DNA from: LMUY01 sp965199005
Lineage (GTDB): Bacteria; Pseudomonadota; Alphaproteobacteria; Acetobacterales; Acetobacteraceae
DNA length: 64,000 nt
Assembly (NCBI GenBank): GCA_965199005.1
Contig: CBDAQK010000003.1
Location: forward strand, 248,001-312,000
Reading direction: 5' to 3'
Part shown: piece after piece, positions 1 to 8,522 of the stretch
Layout: the number at the start of each line of letters is the position of its first letter
Position numbering within the stretch: position 1 is the first letter of the stretch
Program-made: the position numbers and the translations under genes
Notes under the pieces: generated by a model
Database searches by the model: none
What the model was told of the DNA's origin: nothing
Seen by the model: the letters and a program-made list of their open reading frames with translations, nothing else

Positions 1-1
1 C

Positions 2-1447
2 AAGGATATCCGCGAAATCAAGGAAGGTGAACTGCCACCGAGCGGCATGTGGTGGGTCAGCTCCCCGTGCACGGATTTCACCTCCGCCGGTAAGGGCGCC
101 GGCATGGAAGGTCCGCAGGGAGCGCTGATTTTCCAGACGGTCCGTTTGCTGCACGCTTGCCTGCGCCAGGGCACTGCGCCCTCCGTTGTGGTGATGGAGA
201 ATGTCGAGGGTCTCGTCACTATGAGTGCCGGGGCCGTCTTCGTGGCGCTCGTCACCGCCCTTGTATCCGCCGGCTACGTCCTCGGCGCAATGATGATGGA
301 CGCCGCCGACTTCCTGCCGCAGTCCCGGCCACGGGTTTTCCTGGTGGCGGTGCGCCGCGGCATTGCCATCCCGGCCGCGCTGGTGGCGGATAGCCCGACC
401 GCACATTGGCACAGTTCGGCAATCATCCGCGCTGTCGCCAGCCTCCGCTCCCTCGAGAAAGAGAACTTTGTCTGGTGGCGCTTGCCGGTGCCTCAGGCCC
501 GGCAGATCAACTTAATCGACATTGTGGAGCCAATGGACAGCCCTAACCTGAAATGGCGGAACCGCGGCGATGTCAATCACCAGCTGAGCCTGTTGGGGAC
601 GCGTGACCGGGTGCGCCTGAAACAGGCCCGCGCCACCGGCCGCGACGTTTACGGCACCGTGGCCAACAAGCCCGGTAAGAACAAAAGCCGTTATCTGTCC
701 CTCCGCACTGATGGCACCGCAGGCTGCCAGATGGGGAAGGTGGACCTGCGCTACCAGCAGTTTTGCCGCATCCTTGGCAAAGCACGTCCCGGAATTCGCC
801 CGGCGACGCGCATCGAGATGGGGCGCCTGATGGGACTGCCCCAAGGCTTCAAGTTGCCCGCCAGCGTCGCGGCGACCGCGAAGGCATGCGGCGACGGCGT
901 CGCGGTGCCTGTAATTGAATGGCTACTGACGCACTTGCTGGAGCCGCTGCTGGAAGCCGCCGACACATCAACCACGGAGAAACACGCCATGGACGACGCC
1001 GAAGACCAAGCCCGCCCCTACCGCAGCCGCACCGTGACCGTGCGTTTCGAAGCGGGTGAACACGAACGCGCGGAACGCTATGCCGCGAAGGCGGGCGTTT
1101 CGCTGCATGAGTTTTTGCTACGGGGCATGGACCGCAATCTGGCGGAATTCGGCGCGGCACCCGTCCGTCGCCAGCCCTTCGCCGCTGCCGTTCCGACCCG
1201 TGCCAAGACGGCAGGCCGCGAAAAGTCCGGGGAGTCCGACATACCGATGATGGCGGCAGGCAACAGCCGTAGGCGGTCGAAAAATACGGCCACCCGGACA
1301 GTCCGCGGCATCGGCGCCAGGGTGGCCGCACGCAGCTTGCTTCGCGGCCGCCGAATGGCTTGGCACGCCGCTGCGAAGCCCCGCCGGAGCGGCACGACGG
1401 CACCGGGCTTTCCGGCGTCCCTTACGGCTTTGCGCCCGCCCAATTAA
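2..1447 (+). CDS. C5 DNA cytosine methyltransferase, C-terminal part, with a ribbon-helix-helix-like tail
   Basis: The reading frame is open at the left edge, so the gene starts outside the window. The visible part carries the hallmarks of cytosine-5 methyltransferases: the catalytic Pro-Cys loop (SSPCTDF, visible residues 20-26), the ENV motif (about residue 66) and QSRPRVF (motif VIII, about residue 107). The last roughly 150 residues are not methyltransferase. After an arginine-rich linker they read like a small DNA-binding unit (VTVRF, then a helix, then SLHEFLLRGMDRNL). An in-frame ATG at 989 has GGAG nine bases upstream, so the tail may also be made as a separate small protein. A methyltransferase with no restriction gene in view could be solitary or part of a prophage or plasmid. 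The family assignment is firm; the specificity is unknown. Confidence 0.85.
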   Translation, partial: KDIREIKEGELPPSGMWWVSSPCTDFTSAGKGAGMEGPQGALIFQTVRLLHACLRQGTAPSVVVMENVEGLVTMSAGAVFVALVTALVSAGYVLGAMMMDAADFLPQSRPRVFLVAVRRGIAIPAALVADSPTAHWHSSAIIRAVASLRSLEKENFVWWRLPVPQARQINLIDIVEPMDSPNLKWRNRGDVNHQLSLLGTRDRVRLKQARATGRDVYGTVANKPGKNKSRYLSLRTDGTAGCQMGKVDLRYQQFCRILGKARPGIRPATRIEMGRLMGLPQGFKLPASVAATAKACGDGVAVPVIEWLLTHLLEPLLEAADTSTTEKHAMDDAEDQARPYRSRTVTVRFEAGEHERAERYAAKAGVSLHEFLLRGMDRNLAEFGAAPVRRQPFAAAVPTRAKTAGREKSGESDIPMMAAGNSRRRSKNTATRTVRGIGARVAARSLLRGRRMAWHAAAKPRRSGTTAPGFPASLTALRPPN

Positions 1448-1765
1448 GGAAAGCATGCCTTCGTCAGCGCGTTTCCCGGCGAATCAGGATAGCGTGCAGG
1501 CAGGTGCGCGGCGAACTTCTGGGCCTGCGGTTTCGTGAGATGAAATCACTCTGGATGGAGGACGTCGTTCGGTCTGCGGGTGCCACCATTGCGTCCTGCA
1601 CCTGCGAAGAGGTGGAGCCCGCCTTCTCAATGCTGCAGAACTACGCCGTGGAACTCGGACAGAGGGATCGAGTGAGTCCCATCAGCTCGCACCCCCTGGC
1701 TGACGGAGATGCGAGGGGGCCGGTGACAACGGAGGCGCTCGCGTTTTTCGGCCGGTGAGCATGCT

Positions 1766-1915
1766 TCAAAGCCCCTTCAGCAGCTCGATCTCGAGAGCCT
1801 GTCGGCCGACCAAACGCTCGAGGGCGGCGATCGTGGCTTCATATTCCTGCATCAGGTCGGCTGCCTGCACATCGTCAACCAAGGCAACGGCGCGTGGCCA
1901 CCCAGTCCATGTCAT
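1766..1915 (-). pseudogene. IS3-family OrfA C-terminal relic
   Basis: A 49-codon frame ending in EYEATIAALERLVGRQALEIELLKG matches, in its last 25 residues, the leucine-zipper-like tail typical of IS3-family OrfA proteins. The helix-turn-helix half and any OrfB are absent, so this is a scrap left by a deleted insertion sequence. Confidence 0.6.
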
Positions 1916-2021
1916 GGCTGTTCCCAAGGAGCCCGAACACCACCAAGGGAGCCGAAGTGCTTGGGCGCTTCGCTCAACATCGTCAGTTTCTATTGATCTT
2001 CACAGCCAATGGCGCAACAGG

Positions 2022-3272
2022 TCACGCTTCCGCAGTGGCCGCATCCGCTTCCACCGACGAGAATGCGATTTCCGTCCCGTGCAAGTGAATGCGGTTGCGC
2101 CCTTGCGTCTTGGCCGCATAAAGCGCGGCGTCAGCGGCTTCCAGAAGTTCCTTGTCGGCGCTGCCATCCGCATGCGGCCAAGCAGCCGCGACGCCGACGC
2201 TGACTGTCGCCACCGATGCCGGGTTGGCTTCATGCGCGATGGCCAGACGCTCAACCGCGTTGCGGATACGCTCAGCCATGGCTGCGGCACCCGCCGGATT
2301 GGTGTCGGGCAGGATAACGGCGAACTCCTCGCCGCCATAGCGCGCCACAAAGTCAGCCGGCCTGCGTAGCTCCCGGTTGATTGCCTCCGCAATCGATTTG
2401 AGACAGGCGTCGCCGGCCGGGTGACCATAAAGGTCATTAAATTTCTTAAAATTATCCACATCGATCATCAGAAGCGCGAGCGGCAGCTGGCTCCGGGCGG
2501 ACCGCCGAAACTCCTTGCTCAGGGTTGCATCGAACGCGCGCCGGTTTCCGATGCCGGTGAGGCCGTCGAGCATCACCATCCGTTGCAGGTGATTGTTAGC
2601 CTGATGGAGCAGCTCCTCCACGCGCTTGCGTGATGATATGTCGCGGATGGTCGCTATAAAGCCGTCGTCGCCGCCAAGTCTCTCGCTTTGGGTCTCGACC
2701 CAGATATACAGCCCATCCTTACGCCGCAGTCGGTAACTGATCGGCGGCGCGTGACCGTCCGTGCGGACCTCCGACATGCTGGCCGCCACACGCGGCCAAT
2801 CCTCCGGATGGACTAAATCGCGGGGGCTGCCGTTCAGGAGCTCCGAAGGACGGTAGCCCAGCACCCGCTCGGCGGCCGGCGAAACATACCGGCGCAGCCC
2901 GCCATCGTCGAATTGGATGATGACGTCGGTGCTATGATCAGTGATGAGACGGTAAAGCCGCTCACCGCTTCTAATAGCTGAGTCCTTAGTGACCTGGAGG
3001 CGGAACTGCGTGACCAGCCTCCACCCCAGAAGGGCTAGCACAAATGAAACGGCGGCCGCCGCGACCAGCGCAATCACGGCATCGCTGTACCAACCCTGCA
3101 GGATATCGCTTTCGGACAAGGATACGAAAACGACGAGCGGATAGCCGTCAACCTTACGGAAGCTTGTCAGACGCGCGACATGATCAATTCGCGCGACATT
3201 CCGGGTGTTTCCGATAGGACCGCGCTCGCGGTAGTCCTTTACAGTGGGTGCGTCCGAGAAATTTCTGCCCAC
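2022..3272 (-). CDS. Diguanylate cyclase with PAS domain, sensor region truncated
   Basis: Predicted inner-membrane enzyme making cyclic di-GMP from two GTP. Residues 65-90 form one membrane segment, about 105-215 a PAS domain ending in the usual IRDIS linker, and 235-400 a GGDEF domain. The active-site signature is GGEEF (313-317), and the product-inhibition site RPAD lies just upstream, so the catalytic half looks intact and feedback-regulated. The frame stays open upstream to a stop at 3387-3389 without an ATG. That upstream stretch reads like the end of an extracytoplasmic sensor domain, so the gene has lost its N-terminal sensor. The GTG at 3272 is only the best remaining start. Whether the remnant is expressed is unclear. 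Confidence 0.8.
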   Translation of the reverse strand: MGRNFSDAPTVKDYRERGPIGNTRNVARIDHVARLTSFRKVDGYPLVVFVSLSESDILQGWYSDAVIALVAAAAVSFVLALLGWRLVTQFRLQVTKDSAIRSGERLYRLITDHSTDVIIQFDDGGLRRYVSPAAERVLGYRPSELLNGSPRDLVHPEDWPRVAASMSEVRTDGHAPPISYRLRRKDGLYIWVETQSERLGGDDGFIATIRDISSRKRVEELLHQANNHLQRMVMLDGLTGIGNRRAFDATLSKEFRRSARSQLPLALLMIDVDNFKKFNDLYGHPAGDACLKSIAEAINRELRRPADFVARYGGEEFAVILPDTNPAGAAAMAERIRNAVERLAIAHEANPASVATVSVGVAAAWPHADGSADKELLEAADAALYAAKTQGRNRIHLHGTEIAFSSVEADAATAEA

Positions 3273-3460
3273 AGCGTCCGGGATGGGCGGCTGGCGGACA
3301 AGCAGCGTCCCATCCTCGTTGGTCAGCCAGATCGTTCCGTTTGGGCCGATGTCGAAGTCGCGGTAGCGGGAAGCGCTGAAAAGCCTCTAGTCGTCAATGT
3401 CTGCTCCGGATCTTGGCGGCTAAGGAGCTCGCTCATCAACTTTCCTCCAAGGACTCGTTG

Positions 3461-3691
3461 TCAGCCGCCAGTGTGAGGCTGCTGTGCATCCCGTAGCGCA
3501 CGTCGCATAATCTTACCCGTGCTCGTCTTCGGCAGATCGTCCACGAACCACAGGGCGCGCGGAACTTTGTAGGCAGCGAGTTGGAGACGGTAATATGCCA
3601 GGATATCGGCCTCGCTGACGCTTGCGTTGTCGTACCACCATGTTCCCATCCCTAATTTTAGCTCGGACCGCCTATCCTCAGCGTGTAGCAC
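3461..3691 (-). pseudogene. AMP-forming acyl-CoA synthetase, C-terminal fragment
   Basis: The 76-residue frame contains the C-terminal lid of ANL-superfamily ligases: a helix reading LQLAAYKVPRALWFVDDLP, then PKTSTGKIMRR, which includes the catalytic lysine that completes adenylation. About 450 N-terminal residues (AMP-binding core) are missing, so the fragment cannot be active. It abuts the truncated cyclase, so a rearrangement joint lies near 3390-3460. Confidence 0.75.
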
Positions 3692-3907
3692 AGCTTTATG
3701 GGTTGCAACTTTACTTCGGCATCATTCTCAGGCGAACTGTCGGTATGCGTCTGACACCTGCGATGATCCATGCGCGACTCATGACCCGCTTCGGCGGGCC
3801 TGGGGAGCGTGCGCAGTAGCGATCGACGCATAACCCCAGGCCCCGCCGGAGACGGTTGGGGCAAGGATCATGGTGCTCCTCCCGTTCCGGCTGACGAGGA
3901 GACCACC
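3692..3907. other. Intergenic, no gene recognised
   Basis: The stretch between the ligase fragment and the acetyltransferase start shows no convincing coding frame. It must hold the promoter for the downstream acetyltransferase run. Confidence 0.4.
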
Positions 3908-4462
3908 GTGGACAAGACAGATGACAACAGCTCGCTGCCGAAAATCAGATCGCGACCGTCCGGCCTGCTGGTGCGGGCGGTGCAGCCCAAGGATGCCGAG
4001 GCGGTCACCGAGTTGGTGAACCTGCCAGGTTACCGCTGGGGCACGTTGCGGCTGCCCTTTCACACGCCGGACGAGGTCAAAGGTTGGATTGAGCGGGCCG
4101 CTCCGGGTTCAGTGGGGCTTGTAGCCCTGGTTGATGGCCAGATGGTCGGCAATGCCGGGCTCGACCGTCTGGTCGGGCGCCGTGCCCATGCCGGTCGCAT
4201 TGGGATGGGCGTCCACGATTCCTGGGTTGGCCGTGGCATTGGCAAGGCGCTGTTGGCCGCATTGGTGGACACGGCCGATAACTGGATTGGACTGCTCCGG
4301 CTGGAATTGACCGTCTGGACGGACAACGAACCTGCGCTCGCCCTCTATCGGCGCTTCGGTTTCGCGGTGGAGGGAACCCACTTCTCCTATGGCTTTCGCA
4401 ACGGCTGCTATGCAGACGCCCACGCAATGGCCAGGATCCTGCAGGCACGGAGCACACCATGA
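3908..4462 (+). CDS. GNAT acetyltransferase, YhhY (AaaT)-like
   Basis: A cytosolic acetyl-CoA-dependent N-acetyltransferase. It resembles the E. coli YhhY family of L-amino-acid N-acetyltransferases along its length, with the substrate-side segment (GTLRLPFHTPDEV), the acetyl-CoA loop (GRGIGKALLAALVD) and the C-terminal strand region (DNWIGLLRLELTVWTDNEPA, then FAVEGT). I chose the GTG at 3908 because GAGGAG sits six bases upstream. The frame is open further upstream, but that part has no family similarity. The stop overlaps the next frame, suggesting co-transcription with the metallophosphoesterase and glutathione transferase genes. The exact substrate cannot be read from sequence. Confidence 0.85.
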   Translation: MDKTDDNSSLPKIRSRPSGLLVRAVQPKDAEAVTELVNLPGYRWGTLRLPFHTPDEVKGWIERAAPGSVGLVALVDGQMVGNAGLDRLVGRRAHAGRIGMGVHDSWVGRGIGKALLAALVDTADNWIGLLRLELTVWTDNEPALALYRRFGFAVEGTHFSYGFRNGCYADAHAMARILQARSTP

Positions 4463-4641
4463 TTCTACCTCTCACGGTTGAGGAGGAGGGACGAAGGCGC
4501 GACTGCGTCGCAGGCGTGCTCTACACGATTAGCTTCCAGGTCCCTGCTTTCTACGAAGGTCACGGCTGGCGCCGGTTCGGCGAGGTTGCGTGCCTGCCAA
4601 CGGGAACGAGCCGGACCTTTCTGTCGAAGCAGTTGGGCTGA
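4459..4641 (+). pseudogene. GNAT acetyltransferase C-terminal fragment
   Basis: These 60 codons match the end of another GNAT subfamily, in which a Cys-rich helix is followed by TISFQVPAFYEGHGWRRFGEV and then TGTSRTFLSKQL. The acetyl-CoA-binding core is absent. It overlaps the previous gene by four bases and its stop overlaps the next ATG (TGATG). It may still serve as a translational bridge even though the protein is a remnant. Confidence 0.65.
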
Positions 4642-5384
4642 TGCGCATCGCCGTTCTTGCCGATACCCATGGCAATCTGTTTGCGCTCGAAGCCGTGCTG
4701 GCGGACCTTCGCGGGCAAGGGCCCGACCTGATCGTCAATTTAGGTGACATGTTCACCGGCCCCTTTGATCCCGCCGGGAGTGCCGATGTGCAGATCGAAT
4801 TGGGATGCCCGACTTTATCCGGCAATCACGAACGTAATCTCTTTGAAGGCGATGATGCGAGCGGCTCCGTCGCCTTCGCGCGCCCTTTGCTGTCGGCAGC
4901 TCATATGGAGTGGGTGGGGACCCTACCCGAGACGCTACGGCTCGCAGACGGCGAGGTGTTCGCCTGCCACGGCAGTCCGGCTGGCGGCGACCTCGACTAC
5001 CTGCTCGAAGATGTGGAAAGCGGCCGGGCAATTGTCGCCTCCGACAACGCAATCAAGTCGAGGTTAGCCGGCATCGGCTCCGCCCGCCTCGTGCTGTGCG
5101 GCCACACGCACATTCCGCGCGTGGTCCAGGTCGGGAACGTGACAGTCGTAAACCCCGGCAGCATCGGAATGCCGGCCTACACCGACAGCATCCCAGTCCC
5201 GCACGCGATCGAGACGGGGGCACCGCATGCCCGATACGCAATCGTCACACGCGCGCCGGGCGGCTTGTGGTCTGCCGACCTGCGCGCCGTCGCTTACGAT
5301 TGGGAAGGGGCCGCGAAACAAGCGTGGGCGAACGGCAGGCCGGGCGTCGCACACTGGACATCAACGGGGCGGGTTCAGGTTTGA
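4641..5384 (+). CDS. Calcineurin-like metallophosphoesterase (YfcE/MJ0936-like)
   Basis: A predicted cytosolic dinuclear-metal phosphodiesterase. From the ATG at 4641 the protein shows all metal-ligand motifs in order: LADTHGN near the N-terminus, GDMFTGP, SGNHE, CHGSP and CGHTHIP. At 247 residues it is full length for the family. Upstream in-frame codons belong to the shadow of the GNAT fragment, and the TGATG overlap supports the chosen start. The stop again overlaps the start of the glutathione transferase gene, so the genes form one coupled unit. The substrate is unknown; 3',5'-cyclic nucleotides and general phosphodiesters are typical of the family. Confidence 0.85.
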   Translation: MRIAVLADTHGNLFALEAVLADLRGQGPDLIVNLGDMFTGPFDPAGSADVQIELGCPTLSGNHERNLFEGDDASGSVAFARPLLSAAHMEWVGTLPETLRLADGEVFACHGSPAGGDLDYLLEDVESGRAIVASDNAIKSRLAGIGSARLVLCGHTHIPRVVQVGNVTVVNPGSIGMPAYTDSIPVPHAIETGAPHARYAIVTRAPGGLWSADLRAVAYDWEGAAKQAWANGRPGVAHWTSTGRVQV

Positions 5385-6028
5385 TGCTGACGATCTGCGG
5401 ACGAAACACCTCATCCAACGTCCAGGCGCTCATGTGGTGCGTCGACGAGCTTGGCTTGGCTTACGAGCGGCACGATGCCGGACATCGTCACGGCGGCACC
5501 GGCACGCCGGAGTTCCTGGCCATGAACCCCAACGGCACAGTACCCGTTTTGCGCGACGGTGCGGGGGAACCGCTTTGGGAAACCGGTGCCATTCTCCGCT
5601 ACCTGGCGTCGCGCTACGGTACGACCCCGTTTTGGCCGGAGGATGCCCGAGACCGCGCGCGCATCGACAAGTGGGCCGAGTGGGCGAAGATCAACATCAC
5701 GCTCAGCTTCACGGTGCCCATCTTCTGGAAAGTAGTGCGAACCGCCCCGGCGGAGCAGGACCTGCGGGCGATTCGCGAGGCGGTCGGAAAGCTGGACAAA
5801 CTTCTGGACATGGCCGAGGCGCAGCTATGCCGTTGCACGTTCCTCGCGGGAGATGACCTCACTCTGGCGGACATCCAGTTTGGACATGTGCTTTTCCGAT
5901 ACTTCGACATTCCAATCCCGAGGCCGCATCGCCCGGAGTTGCGGCGCTACTATGATAGGCTTACTGGGCGGCCTGCGTTCCGCGAGCACGTCATGGTCTC
6001 CTACGAAGAATTGCGGGTGCTGGATTAG
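5384..6028 (+). CDS. Glutathione S-transferase family protein
   Basis: A cytosolic glutathione transferase of 214 residues, normal length. The N-terminal thioredoxin-like half has the Ser-rich active-site start (RNTSSNVQALMW), the cis-proline segment (NPNGTVPVLRD) and the glutathione-binding turn (LWETGAILRYLA). The C-terminal helical half ends with a typical DDLTLADIQFG element. The start overlaps the preceding stop as TGATG. Likely roles are glutathione conjugation or disulfide reduction; the substrate cannot be deduced. The close linkage to a phosphoesterase and an acetyltransferase does not point to a known pathway. Confidence 0.88.
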   Translation: MLTICGRNTSSNVQALMWCVDELGLAYERHDAGHRHGGTGTPEFLAMNPNGTVPVLRDGAGEPLWETGAILRYLASRYGTTPFWPEDARDRARIDKWAEWAKINITLSFTVPIFWKVVRTAPAEQDLRAIREAVGKLDKLLDMAEAQLCRCTFLAGDDLTLADIQFGHVLFRYFDIPIPRPHRPELRRYYDRLTGRPAFREHVMVSYEELRVLD

Positions 6029-6172
6029 CCGATCAGAAATGTTAGTCGCGAGCCTGGCGCCTCCGCCGAAACGACTCTTTTGAGGACATCCTGATGACTT
6101 GACGGGAGCCCTTAATGTTGCCATCCGGGCGCGCGTCTGTTTGGCTCATGACTCAAGTCATGGTGAGGTCTC

Positions 6173-7039
6173 GTGGCGCAATCAGCCGGCAGTTGCTCGG
6201 AACAAATGTTGGAAGCGGCGGAAGCTGAGTATTTAACCGCTCGTGTTGGTGCCTTGAGCAAGCTATCGGGTAACCCCTACGGCACCAAACTGAAGTCACT
6301 GCGGAGCCTGCACGCCTTTCTGGTGCAATCTGCACAGGGCCCCATGATGAACCGCATCTGCGGAGACTGCCGTGGTTCGCCGGAGGCTGTATCAGAGCTT
6401 GTGGCATGGTTTCCAGACCGCCGTTGCGTGCCAGCTATCCCGTTGGCCTTCCAGACCGGTAGACTGCCACCGTTTGAACAGATCGGCGTCCAAAGCTTAC
6501 GCCGGTTAAACGGATGGACGCATGCGCAGCTCACCGCTCCTATAAGCGCACTTTCGGTCCGGCGTTCGGACCTCAAGGTGGAAGACCTGGCGGCCGGCGG
6601 CGTTGACGTCTTCGCATCGATTCATGCGGAGGCATTCCGCACGACGCCAGAAAGGCAAGCGGTCAACCAAGCCTGCTTGTCACAACTGGTCTCCGGGAAA
6701 CAGGTCAGGGGCTTCCTGGTCCGGATTGATGGCGAACCTGTAGCAGGCGCTCTCGTCTACTTCGCCGCAAACGGCATCGCCTACCTCGGGACCGCAGCCA
6801 CTCGGCGAAAAGCCCGCGGAAGAGGATGCCATAGCGCCCTCATTGCATCTCGCATCGCCGCCGCCCGTGAACACGGCAGCCACTTCATCGCGGCGACAGC
6901 CACACCAAACTCGCAGAGCCGGCGCAACCTCGAGCGCCTCGGGTTGGCCACTTCTCACGTGCAGGCTCTCTACATGCCCCAGGATTTAGGACGAATCCAG
7001 TCTGGAGACAGTCCTAACTCATTCCAGATGAGCAGGTGA
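6173..7039 (+). CDS. GNAT-family acetyltransferase with extra N-terminal half
   Basis: The last 150 residues carry a GNAT core: a strand (GFLVRIDGEPVAGALVYF), then GTAATRRKARGRGCHSALI for acetyl-CoA binding, then NLERLGLATS. The N-terminal 130 residues look like a degenerate second GNAT-like half, an arrangement common in tandem-GNAT proteins. The GTG at 6173 has GAGG five bases upstream. The gene stands alone, convergent with the amidotransferase. The substrate is unknown. Confidence 0.75.
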   Translation: MAQSAGSCSEQMLEAAEAEYLTARVGALSKLSGNPYGTKLKSLRSLHAFLVQSAQGPMMNRICGDCRGSPEAVSELVAWFPDRRCVPAIPLAFQTGRLPPFEQIGVQSLRRLNGWTHAQLTAPISALSVRRSDLKVEDLAAGGVDVFASIHAEAFRTTPERQAVNQACLSQLVSGKQVRGFLVRIDGEPVAGALVYFAANGIAYLGTAATRRKARGRGCHSALIASRIAAAREHGSHFIAATATPNSQSRRNLERLGLATSHVQALYMPQDLGRIQSGDSPNSFQMSR

Positions 7040-7069
7040 CCGTCGGGCTGGACAACGCGGGATGACGGC

Positions 7070-7774
7070 TCAGCCGGGAGCGTCCAGCCCTTCGCCGTCG
7101 ATGAAGCGGCGCAGCCATTCGGCCGTTCGTGCACCGTCCTCTGGTTGCAACAAAGACAATAGTGCCGGGGCTGCGAGTGCGCCAAAGACGTCCTGCTCTT
7201 CCTTGATCAGGGCCGCGGAAAAGGCGATGCTGAATTCCGGGTGACCCTGCACCGAAACCGTATCATCATCGTAGCCAACTCCAGCGAACGGGGTGAATGC
7301 GCTGGAGACGAGCACCCGCGATCCAGGGGCTAGCTTCACCACTTGATCTCGATGGAAGGCTGGGATAGCGAACGCGAGTGGCTCGCGCATGCCTGGGGGT
7401 GGCGCGACGATTTCATAGCGGTGAAGACCAAGCTCCCATCCTTTCGGTGACCTTTCGACCGCGCCGCCAAACGCTTTCGCCATCGCCTGATGGCCAAAGC
7501 AGATGCCGACCAGCTTAGCGCGGCCCCGGACCTCACGAAGGAAGTCGAGAAATGGCGGGATCCATGGCAAATCGTCGTTCACACCCGCCGACGACCCGGT
7601 GATGACGTAGGCAGTGCACTCGGCGGGATCCTCCGGAAGCCTGCCTGCCTGCACGTCGTAGCTGCGGTAGAGGCGATCGTGACCGAGCATGGTCCGGATC
7701 ATGTCGGAGTAATTACCCCATTGCGCCTGCAGCGCCAGAGGAGGCTGACCCGTTTCAAGGATACCAATTGTCAT
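7070..7774 (-). CDS. Class I glutamine amidotransferase
   Basis: A stand-alone GATase1 protein of the GuaA/YfeJ type, predicted to hydrolyse glutamine and hand ammonia to a partner or substrate. The nucleophile elbow is GICFGHQ, and the His-Glu pair is in QGHPEF. An aromatic oxyanion region (VITGSSAGV) precedes the elbow. Translation most likely begins at the ATG at 7774 (MTIGILETG), because the 19 upstream in-frame residues show no family features. At 234 residues it is full length. No synthase partner is adjacent. Confidence 0.85.
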   Translation of the reverse strand: MTIGILETGQPPLALQAQWGNYSDMIRTMLGHDRLYRSYDVQAGRLPEDPAECTAYVITGSSAGVNDDLPWIPPFLDFLREVRGRAKLVGICFGHQAMAKAFGGAVERSPKGWELGLHRYEIVAPPPGMREPLAFAIPAFHRDQVVKLAPGSRVLVSSAFTPFAGVGYDDDTVSVQGHPEFSIAFSAALIKEEQDVFGALAAPALLSLLQPEDGARTAEWLRRFIDGEGLDAPG

Positions 7775-7831
7775 AGCAGCATCCTCGCACGCCTTTAGTT
7801 TGCCGGACAGCCGCATCGGTGCCGCGGTCAC

Positions 7832-8522
7832 GAAGTGGGGCTATTGTCCGGATCGCCATGTTCGACCCGAAGCCCTCCGCCGGCGGTTCTCCGGGTTGCG
7901 ACATCCTTCACAAGGTGGGTCAGACTTGTGGTATCCCTTTTCGTCTCGGTCAGTATAACCGGCTTCGAGTTCGGCCGATCCCGCCGCAATGGATGAGTTG
8001 GCTTCGAGGCGCTGTGGGCTTCCGCCGCCACGTTGGTCAACTAGACCCGCGTGGTATAGTCAACGACGTGGACAGGGATTGCCAAGTCAAAGCGCAAGTT
8101 CGCAGCTGGACTTGCTGCCGGGGACGTTGGGTTCCGCAGATGATTTCGAAGGTCCACTGCCCGGGCTAGGTGAGGACACCGCATAAAGACGAGCCGCTTC
8201 TGCTTCCCGAAGGACGGCACAGCCTCTGGACGATACAAAACCCTAGGGAGGAAACCACCGCCTTGCAAAGGCGGTGTAAGATATAGATCCGGCCCGCATA
8301 CTGGTCGCTTTATCATTCAAGCGAGCGGCCAAAGCCCGCGCCGAGGTGTCCCGCCGTCAGCATGTCCGAATGGTGGCGGAGGGCGTCACCATCAATGGTG
8401 CCGCAGGCGTGGCGGAACGAGCGTCAAAGCTTCCAAGGCTGCAAACGACGACTTGACTGTAACCGCGCGTTCTCTGGGGCGGGGCGCGACGGTCCGGTTC
8501 GTCAGATCCCTATCGTCGTCCT
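7832..8522. other. Gene-free stretch
   Basis: About 690 bases with only short frames lacking any recognisable motif. The one clear structural feature is the perfect hairpin at 8256-8276. The codon patterns do not look like any neighbouring gene, so this may be decayed DNA. Confidence 0.4.
8256..8276. other. Perfect 9-bp hairpin
   Basis: CACCGCCTT and AAGGCGGTG flank a three-base loop. No T-run follows on either strand, so it is not a standard intrinsic terminator. It resembles an anticodon stem-loop, but the surrounding bases do not form a tRNA. Confidence 0.5.

Noticed and set aside
1360..1758. Possible response-regulator remnant (MEDVVRSAGATIASC)
   Set aside because: Only about 30 residues resemble a receiver domain and no catalytic aspartate block follows; too weak to annotate.
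8256..8276. tRNA-like anticodon arm
   Set aside because: The stem and a TTTGCAA-type loop resemble a tRNA-Ala arm, but no D-arm, T-arm or acceptor stem can be formed around it.
8041..8316. 91-residue minus-strand frame over the hairpin
   Set aside because: No motif, no ribosome site, and the start lies beyond an apparent structural palindrome.
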